A stretch of 64,000 nt of DNA from Desulfoscipio geothermicus DSM 3669 (lineage in GTDB: Bacteria; Bacillota; Desulfotomaculia; Desulfotomaculales; Desulfallaceae): positions 1 through 64,000 of the forward strand of contig NZ_FOYM01000003.1 of assembly GCF_900115975.1 (NCBI RefSeq), read 5' to 3'. Positions 15,562-28,020 of the stretch are shown here, piece after piece. Positions within the stretch are counted from its first letter, which is position 1. Each line of letters begins with the position of its first letter. The notes under the pieces are model-generated. The model was not told the DNA's origin. It was given only the letters and a program-made list of their open reading frames with translations, and searched no databases. The position numbers and the translations under genes are program-made.

Positions 15562-15834
15562 GGTGCCGGGTGTTGAAATGTTGAAATTTGATAACCAGCT
15601 TATAAGTATTGTGAGCCTGTAAATTTTTTTTATGCAGTTGTTTTTTTGCATAAAAAAGCAAAAAGGGGACAGGCACCGGTAAAAGAGGGATAGGCACCGA
15701 TTCATAAAACGAATCGGAGCCAGTCCCCTTTTACCGGTGCCTGTCCTATTACTTATGAAATAATAAGGAGCCGGAACTTACAACAGACTCGATATTCAAC
15801 CTTTCAACAAATTTATCTTTCAACACCCGGCACC
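15562..15834. repeat. Composite element: GGTGCCGGGTGTTGAAA arms around nested GGGGACAGGC palindromes
   Basis: The outer arms are GGTGCCGGGTGTTGAAATG (15562-15580) and TTTCAACACCCGGCACC (15818-15834). Inside them, 15660-15746 pairs GGGGACAGGCACCGGTAAAA with TTTTACCGGTGCCTGTCC. Inside that is a third palindrome with inner arms CCGATTCAT/CGAATCGG. The outer right arm encodes the last residues of SpoIID. Confidence 0.8.
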
Positions 15835-16787
15835 GTTTGGTGGATTTGCACACCCGTGTAATAGTGTTTCAATATGCGCCGGTAATCGTAACCGTATTCG
15901 GCCAGTCCCCGGGCGCCGTATTGGCACATGCCCACCCCGTGGCCGTAACCTACCGTTTTAAAGGTGATTTTATCGCCGGTCATTTGCCATGTGAAGTTTG
16001 TGGAGCGCAGGCCCAGCTTTTGGCGGATTTCCGAGGCCGACATGCGGCGATCACCCACCAGCAGCGTTTTGGGCCGCCCGGTGGAGGTGCTTTCCAGCAC
16101 CTGCAGTATTTTGCCCCGGCCCGTGGATGCCGGCACAGCCTGCAGATCCACACCCAGGGCCTTTTCTACCCGGCTCAAGGACACAGCCACCTGGCGCACC
16201 GGTTCGGGGTCGGCGTCATACGGGCAGGCCACGCTGCGCAGATAGGGCACTTTAAACTTCCACACATCTTCGGAGTTTTCCGTTTTCCCGCCGCAGGATG
16301 CGTGAAATACAGGGTCTATGGGCTGTCCGTTATATGTTATGATTTCTCCCGCCGTATCGTCCACGGCCATCCGGATTTTATAGTAGTAGCGGTAATAATT
16401 GACCGTACCCCAGCGTTTTTTCATTTCCTCCCTGGACAACCAGGCCTGCGCATGGCTGGGGTCGTCGCAGGTATCGGCACCGGGATGACAGTTGTTGACC
16501 ACGCCGCCGGCCACCATGCGTTTGACCACGTAGGTACGGGCCGCCACCGCCTGGGCTTTTAACGCCTCGGCCGGGAATTCCGCGGGCATTTCGGCGGCCA
16601 CCACTCCGGTGACGTAGTCTTCCAGGGAAACCAGTTCCACTTTATCCGTTTCATGCCGGTACAGGCGCACAATGGTGCCCTCTTGACGCACCTGCGGCTG
16701 CAGTATCTTCTGCACCACCCAGGGTACCCCCAGCGCCAGCAGCAGCACCAGTATCAAGGTTATGATAAAAATTTTTCGCACGCGCAA
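15813..16787 (-). CDS. spoIID: Stage II sporulation protein D, peptidoglycan lytic transglycosylase
   Basis: This 324-residue membrane-anchored wall hydrolase is needed for engulfment of the forespore. It has an N-terminal helix (IFIITLILVLLLALGVPWVV). The SpoIID domain follows: LEDYVTGVVAAEMPAEFPAE with the catalytic Glu, LKAQAVAARTYVVKR, HASCGGKTENSEDVWKFKVP with the zinc-site Cys, and GYGHGVGMCQYGARGLAEYG near the end. The last residues (VPGVER) and the stop are written in a GGTGCCGGGTGTTGAAA repeat arm, so the native C-terminus has been slightly changed. A sigma-E-like promoter lies at 16827-16854. Confidence 0.92.
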   Translation of the reverse strand: MRVRKIFIITLILVLLLALGVPWVVQKILQPQVRQEGTIVRLYRHETDKVELVSLEDYVTGVVAAEMPAEFPAEALKAQAVAARTYVVKRMVAGGVVNNCHPGADTCDDPSHAQAWLSREEMKKRWGTVNYYRYYYKIRMAVDDTAGEIITYNGQPIDPVFHASCGGKTENSEDVWKFKVPYLRSVACPYDADPEPVRQVAVSLSRVEKALGVDLQAVPASTGRGKILQVLESTSTGRPKTLLVGDRRMSASEIRQKLGLRSTNFTWQMTGDKITFKTVGYGHGVGMCQYGARGLAEYGYDYRRILKHYYTGVQIHQTVPGVER

Positions 16788-16826
16788 TCACCCTTTTGGC
16801 CTGCCTGTCCGCTTCGTCTTACAAGC

Positions 16827-16854
16827 AATATATGATGGAATTCAAGCAATTATT
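16827..16854 (-). promoter_or_regulatory. Sigma-E-type promoter of spoIID
   Basis: On the minus strand AATAAT (16854-16849), a 14-base spacer and CATATATT (16834-16827) have the same layout as the spoIIID promoter. The site is AT-rich, so the match is suggestive only. Confidence 0.4.
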
Positions 16855-16920
16855 ACCTATTATTGCCAAAAGGGGTCGGACTTAAACTACCTTTGAGCCT
16901 ACTTTGGGACAAGCCCGAAA

Positions 16921-17040
16921 GGGAAAAAGGGGACAAGAACCGTAAAAGGGGATTGGCTCCGATTCGGCAAAAAGGGGACTGGCTCTTTTTTCACAATACG
17001 AAAAAAGTGCCAGTCCCCTTTTTGCCTGTCCCCCTTTTTC
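16921..17040. repeat. Triple composite of GGGGACAGG/GGGGACTGGC palindromes
   Basis: The outer arms are GGAAAAAGGGGACAAG (16921-16936) and GCCTGTCCCCCTTTTTCC (17023-17040). The inner complete palindrome 16966-17024 has arms GCAAAAAGGGGACTGGC. Between them lies a stranded half-element, GTAAAAGGGGATTGGCTCCG. A GGGGTCGGACTTAAACTA stretch at 16873 resembles the 29-base repeat of 59558 and 63707. Confidence 0.75.
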
Positions 17041-17044
17041 CATG

Positions 17045-17491
17045 TTACTTGATTCCGACCAGGCGTTTTAGGCGATATGTGTCTTCTTCCTGGCGCAATA
17101 GCCGTTCCGACAGGTAGTCGAACCGCTCGTTAAGTTGGGCAATATCATCTTTAGTCGCCATAGCCGCTTTAATTATTTCAATGTCTTTACCCTGATCAGC
17201 CACTTTGACCTTCAACTCGTTCACGTCTTCGCGAAGGCTTCTAACTTCAACCTTCAAGCCGTCCACATCTTCGCGAAGGCTTCTAACTTCAACCTTTAAC
17301 TCGTCCACATCTTCGCGAAGGCTTCTAACTTCAACCTTTAACTCGTCCACATCTTCGCGAAGGCTTCTAACTTCAACCTTTAAGCCGTCCACATCTTCCT
17401 TAATTTCCTCCACTAAGCTGTTAGTGTTACCCACGATGCGGATCAAGTCGCCAATCATGGCTTCCATCCGCGCCATTCGCTCTTCGCTCAT
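17045..17491 (-). CDS. Coiled-coil protein with 14-residue tandem repeats
   Basis: I take the ATG at 17491 (MSEERMARMEAMIGDLIRIV), giving 148 residues. The centre is five copies of a 14-residue unit, VDELKVEVRSLRED or its DG variant, i.e. two perfect heptads each. At DNA level the unit is a 42-base tandem repeat (about 17213-17400) that is almost identical between copies. The ends are also heptad-like, finishing KRLVGIK. It should form a long parallel coiled coil. Similar proteins are annotated only as hypothetical; no catalytic residues are visible. Confidence 0.7.
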   Translation of the reverse strand: MSEERMARMEAMIGDLIRIVGNTNSLVEEIKEDVDGLKVEVRSLREDVDELKVEVRSLREDVDELKVEVRSLREDVDGLKVEVRSLREDVNELKVKVADQGKDIEIIKAAMATKDDIAQLNERFDYLSERLLRQEEDTYRLKRLVGIK

Positions 17492-17632
17492 CCCCCGGAT
17501 CACCCCGTTACGTGTTTTCGTATATTATACGGGTATTCTCTTGAGGCTTGCAACAAATTTTTGGTGCGACACAGGTGCGGCACAGGAACGGTTCTTGAAT
17601 GTCGCACAAATTTGCAAATACGGAATTCACAT

Positions 17633-18898
17633 TTAAGCACCGTCTCCGTGTGAATAGATGTCCACCCCCAGGTTGCGCAGTTTTTCCACCAGGTGTTCGT
17701 AGCCCCGCTCAATGTGATATACGTTGCTGATCTCAGTTTCTCCCTCGGCGCGCAGGCCGGCCAGCACCAGGGCGGCCCCGGCCCGCAGGTCGGTGGCATT
17801 GACCGGGGCGCCGCTCAAGTCGACGGGCCCCTGCACCACTGCGTTGCGGCCCACGGTCTTGATCCGCGCCCCCATGCGGCGCAATTCGTTGACATGCATA
17901 AACCGGTTTTCAAACACGGTTTCGGTAACTATGGCGGTGCCCCGGGCCACAGCCAGCAGCGCCATCATCTGGGCCTGCATGTCGGTGGGGAAACCGGGAT
18001 AGGGCATCGTCTTAACATCTACGGCATGAAATTCCTCCCGGCCGGTAACCCGCACTCCGCCGTTTTCCTCGCAGACAGCAATACCCATTTCCTGCAGCTT
18101 GGCCATCACGGGTTTGACATGGTCCACTATTACATTATCCACTAAAATATCGCCGCCGGTAATGGACGCGGCCACCATGAAGGTACCCGCCTCGATGCGG
18201 TCCGGTATGACGGTGTGAGTAGCGCCCTGCAGTTCATTTACTCCGGTGATGCGAATGACCTTGGTCCCGGCGCCCTTGATCCTGGCACCCATGGCGTTTA
18301 AAAAGTTGGCCAGGTCCACCACCTCGGGTTCCTCGGCGGCGTTTTCAATAACGGTCTGTCCGTTGGCCAGGACGGCGGCCATAATAATGTTTTCCGTGGC
18401 GCCCACGCTGGGAAAATCCAGGTAGATGCGGTTGCCCCGCAGCCCGCCCCGGGCTGTTACGGCCTGGATGCACCCGTATCCGTGCTCAACGCGGGCCCCC
18501 AGCATGTGGAAACCTTTCAGGTGCAAATCTATGGGCCTGCTGCCGATGGCGCAACCGCCGGGCAGCGATATTGCCGCCCGGCCCGCCCGGGCCAGCAACG
18601 GCCCCATAACCAGAAAAGAAGCCCGCATCCGGCGGACAAGTTCATATGGCGCCTCGGTGGCAGGTTTTTCCGGCGGGTGTATCACCAGGGTGGAGCCGGA
18701 GCGCTTCACCCTGGCGCCCAGGTGTTCCAGTACCAGGCATATTGTATTCACATCAGCAAGGTCGGGTATATCCTCCAGGGTACACGGTGATGACGGCAGC
18801 AGGCAGGCGGCAATAATGGGTAGAACGGCGTTTTTGGCACCGCTTACCCGCACTTTGCCGCGCAGGGGCCTGCCGCCCCTGATAATCAACCTTTTCAC
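17633..18898 (-). CDS. murA: UDP-N-acetylglucosamine 1-carboxyvinyltransferase
   Basis: This enzyme makes the first committed step of peptidoglycan synthesis, moving enolpyruvate from PEP to UDP-GlcNAc. The 421-residue protein has the signature [16 protein letters not shown], the catalytic loop [19 protein letters not shown] with the fosfomycin-target Cys, and [18 protein letters not shown] start at GTG 18898 (GGGGGTGG upstream), since the family begins with the [13 protein letters not shown] strand; a GTG at 18958 would add 20 unrelated residues. Its place next to spoIID matches the second murA copy (murAA/murAB) common in this group. Confidence 0.92.
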   Translation of the reverse strand: MKRLIIRGGRPLRGKVRVSGAKNAVLPIIAACLLPSSPCTLEDIPDLADVNTICLVLEHLGARVKRSGSTLVIHPPEKPATEAPYELVRRMRASFLVMGPLLARAGRAAISLPGGCAIGSRPIDLHLKGFHMLGARVEHGYGCIQAVTARGGLRGNRIYLDFPSVGATENIIMAAVLANGQTVIENAAEEPEVVDLANFLNAMGARIKGAGTKVIRITGVNELQGATHTVIPDRIEAGTFMVAASITGGDILVDNVIVDHVKPVMAKLQEMGIAVCEENGGVRVTGREEFHAVDVKTMPYPGFPTDMQAQMMALLAVARGTAIVTETVFENRFMHVNELRRMGARIKTVGRNAVVQGPVDLSGAPVNATDLRAGAALVLAGLRAEGETEISNVYHIERGYEHLVEKLRNLGVDIYSHGDGA

Positions 18899-18967
18899 CG
18901 TACCACCCCCGATTTTGACCTGGATATCGCTATTGCCTATTGTTACCAGTTTACTCACCTTGCATAC

Positions 18968-19073
18968 AAAAAAAGGGGACAGGCTACTTTACCTGGAATT
19001 TTATACCTTGCAAAGTAAAAAGGGACAGGCATCTTTTTTCAAAAAGCGAAAAAAGCAGCCTGTCCCTTTTTAC
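18968..19073. repeat. Half plus complete GGGGACAGGC elements
   Basis: A half-element (AAAAAAGGGGACAGGCTACT, 18969 on) ends in an ACCTGG stretch. A full palindrome follows at 19015-19073: GTAAAAAGGGACAGGC... and ...GCCTGTCCCTTTTTAC. It lies between the SLH gene end (minus) and murA start. Confidence 0.75.
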
Positions 19074-19106
19074 CATGGATTTAATTTACTTATTATTTTT
19101 CAGTTT

Positions 19107-20231
19107 CTATTCAACAGATTCTTCATCATCTGTTAATTCGCCATCACTGCCTGTTGCACTTGTATCGGCAGTTCCGTCGTCACTGGACGTTTCATTTTCA
19201 ATAGAATTTTCATCAGAATTTTCATCTTCGGTGTTTTGCTCTTCTTCACCGGCTTGCCCCGCAATAATCCGCTCCATAATTACCGCCATCTCGGCCCGGG
19301 TAATGGCGCTGTTGGGGTTGAACCTGCCGTCCGTCGACCCTTTGATTATTCCCTCCTGCTGCAAGGCCAGGATGTAGCCCATGTCCTCCGGAGAAAGCAA
19401 TATTCCGTCGCTGAAAGACTCTTCGCCTGTATCCACCGGTTCCAGTCCCATGGTTTTGGCTATCCAAACGGCTGCTTCCGCCCGGCTGGCCTGAACATGG
19501 GAATGAAAACGATTCATGTTTATAATGCCTTCCATGGCGGCTTCCCGGGTTGCTTCTCTGGCCCACTCGGGCACATCCGTGAGCTCTTCTTCCATGTTTT
19601 CTTCAGCATTGTCCGGGGCAGACTCTTCCTCCGCATTTTCGACCGCATTGCCGGAGTCAGTCTCCTCCTCCGGATTTTCCTCCGCAGTTTCGAGCGTACT
19701 GTCGGATTCCGTAGTAACATCTTCTTCACCCAATAGCCTGTTGATTAAAACGATGGTTTCCGCCTGGGTTATAGTTTCTTCGGGCTGGAACGTCCCATCC
19801 TCGTAGCCGCTAAACAGACCGATGGCTGACATTTTTTTGATTGAGGCTTCCGCCCAATGACGTGCGATGTCAGAGAATTCACTGGTTACTTTTTCGCCAT
19901 GCCCGGCTAAACTCTTATAAGCCGCAACTTTTTGTTTCAACCCCCGGTTGACTTTGCCTTTGGCTTCATTTTCGACGGGCTTGTTTTTAGCAGCTTTCAG
20001 GTACGCTTGTCCCATTTTTGCGGTGTCTGTATCATTTGCGCCCCCGTTAACATCGCCGCTGTTGCCCCTGCCATGGTTGTTGGATCTGTCATTTTTACCC
20101 GGGCCATGGCTGGCGGAAGATTTGCCGCCTGAAGAATTGCCGTGCCCGCTGCCCGGCTTGGCCAGAGCAACCCCTGTTGTAAGCGCTGCAACCATTGCCA
20201 GGGCCAAAATAATGGATAATAGCCTTTTCAT
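19107..20231 (-). CDS. Secreted S-layer-homology (SLH) domain protein, acidic
   Basis: This 374-residue protein has a clear signal peptide (LLSIILALAMVAALTTGVALA). A Gly/Ser/Asn/His-rich segment follows (residues 26-70). Three SLH units come next: EFSDIARHWAEASIKKMSAI with GYEDGTFQPEETITQAE; VPEWAREATREAAMEGIINM; and GIIKGSTDGRFNPNSAITRA. Runs of Glu/Asp separate the first two and end the protein. SLH domains bind pyruvylated wall polymers, so it is a wall-attached surface protein. It has no catalytic domain and may simply coat the wall. GGAGGTCC precedes the ATG at 20231. Confidence 0.85.
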   Translation of the reverse strand: MKRLLSIILALAMVAALTTGVALAKPGSGHGNSSGGKSSASHGPGKNDRSNNHGRGNSGDVNGGANDTDTAKMGQAYLKAAKNKPVENEAKGKVNRGLKQKVAAYKSLAGHGEKVTSEFSDIARHWAEASIKKMSAIGLFSGYEDGTFQPEETITQAETIVLINRLLGEEDVTTESDSTLETAEENPEEETDSGNAVENAEEESAPDNAEENMEEELTDVPEWAREATREAAMEGIINMNRFHSHVQASRAEAAVWIAKTMGLEPVDTGEESFSDGILLSPEDMGYILALQQEGIIKGSTDGRFNPNSAITRAEMAVIMERIIAGQAGEEEQNTEDENSDENSIENETSSDDGTADTSATGSDGELTDDEESVE

Positions 20232-20344
20232 TGTTGGACCTCCTTATGTTTTTTCTACTTTATGTTACGTTAAATTACTTTCTTTTGGCAGGAGGTATTT
20301 GGTACTGTTTTATTGGGACAAAAGTCCCATAATTTAAGCAGGCA

Positions 20345-20561
20345 GGGGAAAAGGGGACAGACGCCCATGCCGCCAGCGCGGCACCATCAGAGGATGAAAA
20401 TTGTGCTGGGCGGGTTGTTCCCCACTGCGTTCAAAATCTCCGCATCTACGGGACTAAGGTGCGGCTCTGGGCCGAATTTGGCGGTCCTGCATAATGCGCA
20501 GACGGGTAGTTATACTTGGTTATTTATTAACAGTACATCACTTGCGGGGAACAACCCGCCC
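20345..20561. repeat. MITE-like element with 16-base inverted arms
   Basis: GGGCGGGTTGTTCCCC (20408-20423) is perfectly inverted at 20546-20561. Just inside the arms are ACTGCGTTCAAAATCTCCG (left) and GTACATCACTTGC (right), and the centre contains GGGCCGAATTTGGCGGTCCT. The same inner sequences, with different arms, occur at 41098-41352 and in part at 58217-58350. A stranded AAAAGGGGACAG half-element precedes it at 20349. It has no coding sequence. Confidence 0.75.
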
Positions 20562-20591
20562 TGCGTCGGATATGCTTTTTTCAGGACAGGC

Positions 20592-20652
20592 ACCGTAAAA
20601 GGGGACTGGCTCCGATTCGTTTTGTGAATCGGTGCCTGTCCCCCTTTTACCG
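20592..20652. repeat. GGGGACTGGC palindrome
   Basis: Arms CCGTAAAAGGGGACTGGC and GCCTGTCCCCCTTTTACCGG carry inner arms CCGATTCG/TGAATCGG and a TTTTG loop. A further AGCCAGTCCCTGTTTTA half-copy follows. Confidence 0.8.
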
Positions 20653-20697
20653 GAGCCAGTCCCTGTTTTACCTGCCTGCCTACTTTTCCCCGGGCGC

Positions 20698-20731
20698 AAA
20701 AAAGCCGCGGGTTTTGCTCCGCGGCTTTTTT
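20698..20731 (-). terminator. Rho-independent terminator of the atp operon
   Basis: AAAAAAGCCGCGG and CCGCGGCTTTTTT form a strong hairpin, 36 bases past the atpC stop in the direction of transcription, and end in six T. It is unrelated to the repeat families. Confidence 0.9.
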
Positions 20732-20766
20732 CTTTCAAGTTATTACAGTTGTTCAGGGCCTGACCC

Positions 20767-21171
20767 CTAGCTGACGGTTTTGATACGGTTTATGGCACGT
20801 TTGAGGGCGGCTTCCGCCCGGGCCGTGTCAATGTCGGAACCGCCGGAGGCCAGGCGCTGCTCGGCCCGCTCCTTGGCAGCCTGGGCACGTTCCAGGTTGA
20901 TCTGGTCCTCCCGCTCGGCCGCGTTGGCCAGAACGGTAACCCTGTTGTTGCGTACTTCGGCAAAACCGCCGCTGACAGCGATTTTCAGGGTTTTGCCTTC
21001 GTGCTGCACGCGCACCTGACCAATTTTCAGGGCGCTCACCAGCGGGGCGTGCTCGGGCAAAATACCCAGTTCACCCTCGCTGCCGGGCAGCACTACAAAT
21101 CTTATATCTTCACTGTACACTTTGCGCTCGGGGGTAACAACTTCCAGGCGTTGCAGTTTTTCTTCTGCCAT
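20767..21171 (-). CDS. atpC: ATP synthase F1 epsilon subunit
   Basis: This 134-residue subunit of the central stalk controls rotation and can inhibit ATP hydrolysis. The N-terminal beta-sandwich shows EVVTPERKVYSEDIRFVVLP, then GSEGELGILPEHAPLVSALK. The C-terminal helical hairpin is RAQAAKERAEQRL and AEAALKRAINRIKTV. It is the last gene of the operon, three bases after atpD, and is followed by the terminator. Confidence 0.95.
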   Translation of the reverse strand: MAEEKLQRLEVVTPERKVYSEDIRFVVLPGSEGELGILPEHAPLVSALKIGQVRVQHEGKTLKIAVSGGFAEVRNNRVTVLANAAEREDQINLERAQAAKERAEQRLASGGSDIDTARAEAALKRAINRIKTVS

Positions 21172-21174
21172 AGT

Positions 21175-22768
<1,594 letters not shown>

Positions 22769-22798
22769 CCTGGCTAACCGTACGGAACCCCCGCCCCT

Positions 22799-23650
22799 TT
22801 ACTCAAGGGCGGCAGCGCCGCCGACAATTTCGGAGATTTCCTTGGTGATGGCGGCCTGACGGGCACGGTTCATGGACAGCGTCAGCCTGTCGATCATGTC
22901 CGCAGCGTTGCTTGTGGCGTTATCCATGGCTGTCATGCGGGCGCTGTGCTCCCCGGCCTTGGATTCCAACAATGCCTGGAACAAAGCATTTTCCACATAC
23001 ATAGGCAATAATTTGCCCATAATCTGTTCCGCATCCGGCTCGAAAATGTAATCCACCTTCTTGCCGTCACTGTCTCCTTCCGGGGGTTCGACGGGCAGCA
23101 GTTTCTGCACTGCGGGTTTTTGCACCAGCACGTTAACAAACTGGCTGTACACAAGGTATACTTCGTCATATTCTTCCGCCGCGTACTTATCCATTACATA
23201 CTTGGCTATTTCACCGGTCAGCCCCATATCGGCGTTTTCACCGATGCCGACATATTGCTGGGCTATGTTGTAGCCCCGGCGGCGGAAATAGTCCCGGCCT
23301 TTACGGCCGATGTTTATAATCTCCACGTTCGGGCGATCCTTGATCTCCTGAACGGCTCTTTTGATAACGTTGGCGTTAAAGCCTCCGCACAGGCCGCGGT
23401 CCGCGGTCACTATAATATAAGCCACCTTCTGCGGCTCGCGTACGGCAAGCAATGGGTGCTTCAGTCCCACGGAAGCGGACCCAACCCTGCCCAGTACGTC
23501 CCGCACCCGTCGTGCGAAGGGCCTGGCAGCCAGCACATTTTCCTGCGCGCGCCGCATTTTGGCCGCAGAAACCGCCTTCATGGCCTTGGTGATCTGCTGA
23601 GTGCTCTTAATACTTTTAATACGGCGCCGGAGGTCGCGCAAACTTGCCAT
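22799..23650 (-). CDS. atpG: ATP synthase F1 gamma subunit
   Basis: This 283-residue central-stalk rotor subunit has family-typical ends: MASLRDLRRRIKSIKSTQQI, then TKAMKAVSAAKMRRAQ at the start and ARQAAITKEISEIVGGAAAL at the end. The conserved ADRGLCGGFNANVIK segment is present. Length is normal. Between it and atpA lie only 40 bases. Confidence 0.95.
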   Translation of the reverse strand: MASLRDLRRRIKSIKSTQQITKAMKAVSAAKMRRAQENVLAARPFARRVRDVLGRVGSASVGLKHPLLAVREPQKVAYIIVTADRGLCGGFNANVIKRAVQEIKDRPNVEIINIGRKGRDYFRRRGYNIAQQYVGIGENADMGLTGEIAKYVMDKYAAEEYDEVYLVYSQFVNVLVQKPAVQKLLPVEPPEGDSDGKKVDYIFEPDAEQIMGKLLPMYVENALFQALLESKAGEHSARMTAMDNATSNAADMIDRLTLSMNRARQAAITKEISEIVGGAAALE

Positions 23651-23690
23651 CTGTTATTTCACCACCTCGCTGTATACTTTGCCGGGTGCA

Positions 23691-25199
<1,509 letters not shown>

Positions 25200-25221
25200 C
25201 TACTGTTTCACCCCTATCTAC

Positions 25222-25764
25222 TTAACTTATTTGCCTGAGGTGCTCGCGCAGGGTTTGCAGGCGGGCACGCACGCTGCCGTCGATAACCTTATCGCCGACG
25301 CGGACCACTACGCCGCCCAGCAATCCCGGGTCAACGTTAAAGGTGAGCTTGACCCTTTTGCCGGTGCATTTGGCCATGGCGGAGGCCAGCGCTTTTTTCT
25401 CCTCTTTGGTCATTTCCACCGCCGAGGTAACCTTAACGTCGGTAATATTGCGGGCCTTGTTGGCCAGCCCTACAAAATAGCTAGTAATATCTTCCAGATA
25501 CATTTCACGCTGGCGGTCCACTACAAAACCGATAAAATTCATGGTTATTTCTGATACGTGGTCTTTGAGCAGGCTCGCCAGTACTTCCTTTTTGTCCGCA
25601 GCGGTAATGCGGGGGTGAAAAAGAATTTTTTTCAGCTGTTCCGATTGATTGATCACGCCAACCACAGTCTGCAACTCTTTTTCCAACCCATCAACAAGGT
25701 TTTCCTTGACCGCAATTTCATAAAGGGCCTCGGCGTATCGCCCGGCCACGGCCCCCCTTAGCAT
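25222..25764 (-). CDS. atpH: ATP synthase F1 delta subunit
   Basis: This 180-residue peripheral-stalk subunit joins F1 to the b-dimer. It shows AVAGRYAEALYEIAVKENLV at the start, FHPRITAADKKEVLASLLKD in the middle, and the family signature DPGLLGGVVVRVGDKVIDGS, VRARLQTLREHL near the end. Its start overlaps the atpF end by seven bases. Confidence 0.94.
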   Translation of the reverse strand: MLRGAVAGRYAEALYEIAVKENLVDGLEKELQTVVGVINQSEQLKKILFHPRITAADKKEVLASLLKDHVSEITMNFIGFVVDRQREMYLEDITSYFVGLANKARNITDVKVTSAVEMTKEEKKALASAMAKCTGKRVKLTFNVDPGLLGGVVVRVGDKVIDGSVRARLQTLREHLRQIS

Positions 25765-26264
25765 GGCAGATCCCCTGCCTCTTTGATGAATTCATCAATC
25801 ATGCCGCGCTGTACATCGGCGGTGATTTTTTCACTGACAACTTTGCTGGCAACCAAAATGGACAACGTGGCCACCTGGTCACGCAATTCTGCAACAGCCT
25901 TCTCCTTCTCCCTGGTAATATCCTGCAAAGCAGCTTCTTTAACACGGGCCGCCTCGGCCTTGGCTGCCTCGATAATCTCATGAGCTTGATCTTCGCCGGC
26001 TTTGGTGGCTTTCTGGATGATTTCCTGGGCTTCGTTCTTGGCCTTTTGCAGTTCATCCAGATACTGCTGGCGCAAAGCCTCGGCCTGTTTTCTTTCTTCC
26101 TCGGCGGCGGCCACATTGTTTTCAATGAAATTCTGCCGCTCTTCCAAAATTCTGACGATGTGCGGATATACTACAACGCGAAGGAAGATGAGTAGCATAA
26201 TAAAGTTAAAAACTTGCGCCACCAGTGTATTATTTAGGCCCAGGGCCTGAATTACAGCATCCAC
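25758..26264 (-). CDS. atpF: ATP synthase Fo b subunit
   Basis: This 168-residue peripheral-stalk subunit has one N-terminal membrane helix (VFNFIMLLIFLRVVVYPHIV) and a long charged coiled coil rich in Glu, Ala and Lys. I choose the GTG at 26264, which has AAGGAGGG just upstream; the open frame continues to 26336 but adds residues without family likeness. It lies 118 bases after atpE. Confidence 0.93.
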   Translation of the reverse strand: MDAVIQALGLNNTLVAQVFNFIMLLIFLRVVVYPHIVRILEERQNFIENNVAAAEEERKQAEALRQQYLDELQKAKNEAQEIIQKATKAGEDQAHEIIEAAKAEAARVKEAALQDITREKEKAVAELRDQVATLSILVASKVVSEKITADVQRGMIDEFIKEAGDLPC

Positions 26265-26382
26265 AAACTTACCCTCCTTCCTTTGGTCTGTGGACAAAAG
26301 GAAGGCGATAGCAGGTTTTGCGCCTTGCACCTGCAAAACCCGCTATACCGCCTTTCGCCACAACATTCCTGACACAACAGGG

Positions 26383-26643
<261 letters not shown>

Positions 26644-26719
26644 TTAATACATAAATTATGGTGGCATATCTCTATTTTTAATTGAGATATCAGCTGGTTG
26701 ATTATGTTTACGAAAAAGG

Positions 26720-27472
26720 TTAATGGTGTTCGGCGGTTACCTGTCCAATATAAGCAATGGTGAGCATGGTAAAGATAAATGCTTGAATAAAGCCGACAAA
26801 GATACTGAATGACAGCCACACCACCGAAGCAATGAACCCGCCGAAGAAGTTGATTGTAAGGGGAATCAACCCCAGCAGCACAGCAATAAGCACCTCGCCG
26901 GCGTAGATGTTACCATAAAGACGGAAGGCCAGCGTCAAAGGCTTGGACAGTTCTTCAACGATAACCAGCGGCAGGAAAAATACGAAAGGTTCGACGAAGT
27001 GTTTGAAAAACTTGGCACCACGGTAATAGAGACCCAGAACCTGTACCAGTATGAATACAGATATGGCCATCCCCAAAGTGGTGTTGACGTCCGCCGTGGG
27101 GGACATCATGGTGGGTACCAGGCCCCAGAGGTTACAGAACAAAAGGTAAATAAACAGGCTGAAAAGCAGGCACATTAACGCTGCGCCCTTCTTGGGGTCC
27201 AGGTTTTCATACGCCAAACCCTTTAAAAATTGGTACATCTCCTCTACCATCAACTGCAATTTGCCTGGTCGCTTCAACTTCATGTTACGGGTGGCGGCAA
27301 CGGTGAACAGTATTACCAGACCCATAACAATCCAGGTCATGACCAGTGTCTTCAGGTTCATGGGACCCAAACCGAAATCCACCGGCCCGTGGGGAAACCC
27401 CCAGATGTTCAAATTATCGTGCACAATGGTTAGCATGTCTTTACTTGCTTCATGACTTCCGGCTGCGGACAA
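26720..27472 (-). CDS. atpB: ATP synthase Fo a subunit
   Basis: This 250-residue membrane protein forms the ion half-channels next to the c ring. The essential Arg is in LTLAFRLYGNIYAGEVLIAV. About five or six helices are visible, ending FIQAFIFTMLTIAYIGQV. The start is probably TTG 27472 with GGGGTGAGAGAG before it; an ATG further in (residue 13) is possible. Confidence 0.93.
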   Translation of the reverse strand: MSAAGSHEASKDMLTIVHDNLNIWGFPHGPVDFGLGPMNLKTLVMTWIVMGLVILFTVAATRNMKLKRPGKLQLMVEEMYQFLKGLAYENLDPKKGAALMCLLFSLFIYLLFCNLWGLVPTMMSPTADVNTTLGMAISVFILVQVLGLYYRGAKFFKHFVEPFVFFLPLVIVEELSKPLTLAFRLYGNIYAGEVLIAVLLGLIPLTINFFGGFIASVVWLSFSIFVGFIQAFIFTMLTIAYIGQVTAEHH

Positions 27473-27508
27473 CTCTCTCTCACCCCTTTCCCTAGTAAAT
27501 TATATTCT

Positions 27509-27952
27509 TTATATTTTATCAACGGCATCGCGCGCCGTATAATACCGGTACAGGGCTATATTGGCATCCACCACCGTGATCACGGTGGGCACCAGCAAGC
27601 CGGCCCCCACGCCGTAAACGCTGATAAAGTCAACACGGCTGGCCAGGGCGATAATGCCGATGATCATGCCCATACGCGGGTAAAAGCCCGCCCGCATGAA
27701 GGCCTTGGCTTTATTCCGGTCGATTGACTCCTTCCGGCTCATCAGGTCCACCAGGGAGTTCATTCTTTTAACCAAAAAGTAACCGTTGATAATGCCAAAA
27801 ATACCGCCCACGATAAAGCCCAGTATCAGCGTATCGCCGGGGTTTATTATCAATCCCGGCAAGGTCAGGATAAGTACCATGACCATGATCCTGGTCGTGC
27901 GCGTCAGTTGTTGTTCGATATTTCGTATGGGTGCCGGTTTGTACAACCCCAT
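27509..27952 (-). CDS. atpI: ATP synthase I-family membrane protein
   Basis: This 147-residue protein has four predicted membrane helices (for example IMVMVLILTLPGLIINPG, LILGFIVGGIFGIINGYFLV). It resembles the AtpI/YtpI family found before atpB in Firmicutes. AtpI-type proteins assist c-ring assembly. Its place, 36 bases before atpB, is the main evidence for the call. Confidence 0.8.
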   Translation of the reverse strand: MGLYKPAPIRNIEQQLTRTTRIMVMVLILTLPGLIINPGDTLILGFIVGGIFGIINGYFLVKRMNSLVDLMSRKESIDRNKAKAFMRAGFYPRMGMIIGIIALASRVDFISVYGVGAGLLVPTVITVVDANIALYRYYTARDAVDKI

Positions 27953-28020
27953 CGCTCCTCGCTATAGTGTGGCGCTCCGACAAATCACTTGCGAGGCCTG
28001 CCGGTCCCACGGATTCAATG

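Noticed and set aside
17205-17400. CRISPR-like regular repeats
   Set aside because: The repeats are contiguous, without spacers, and encode heptads in frame.
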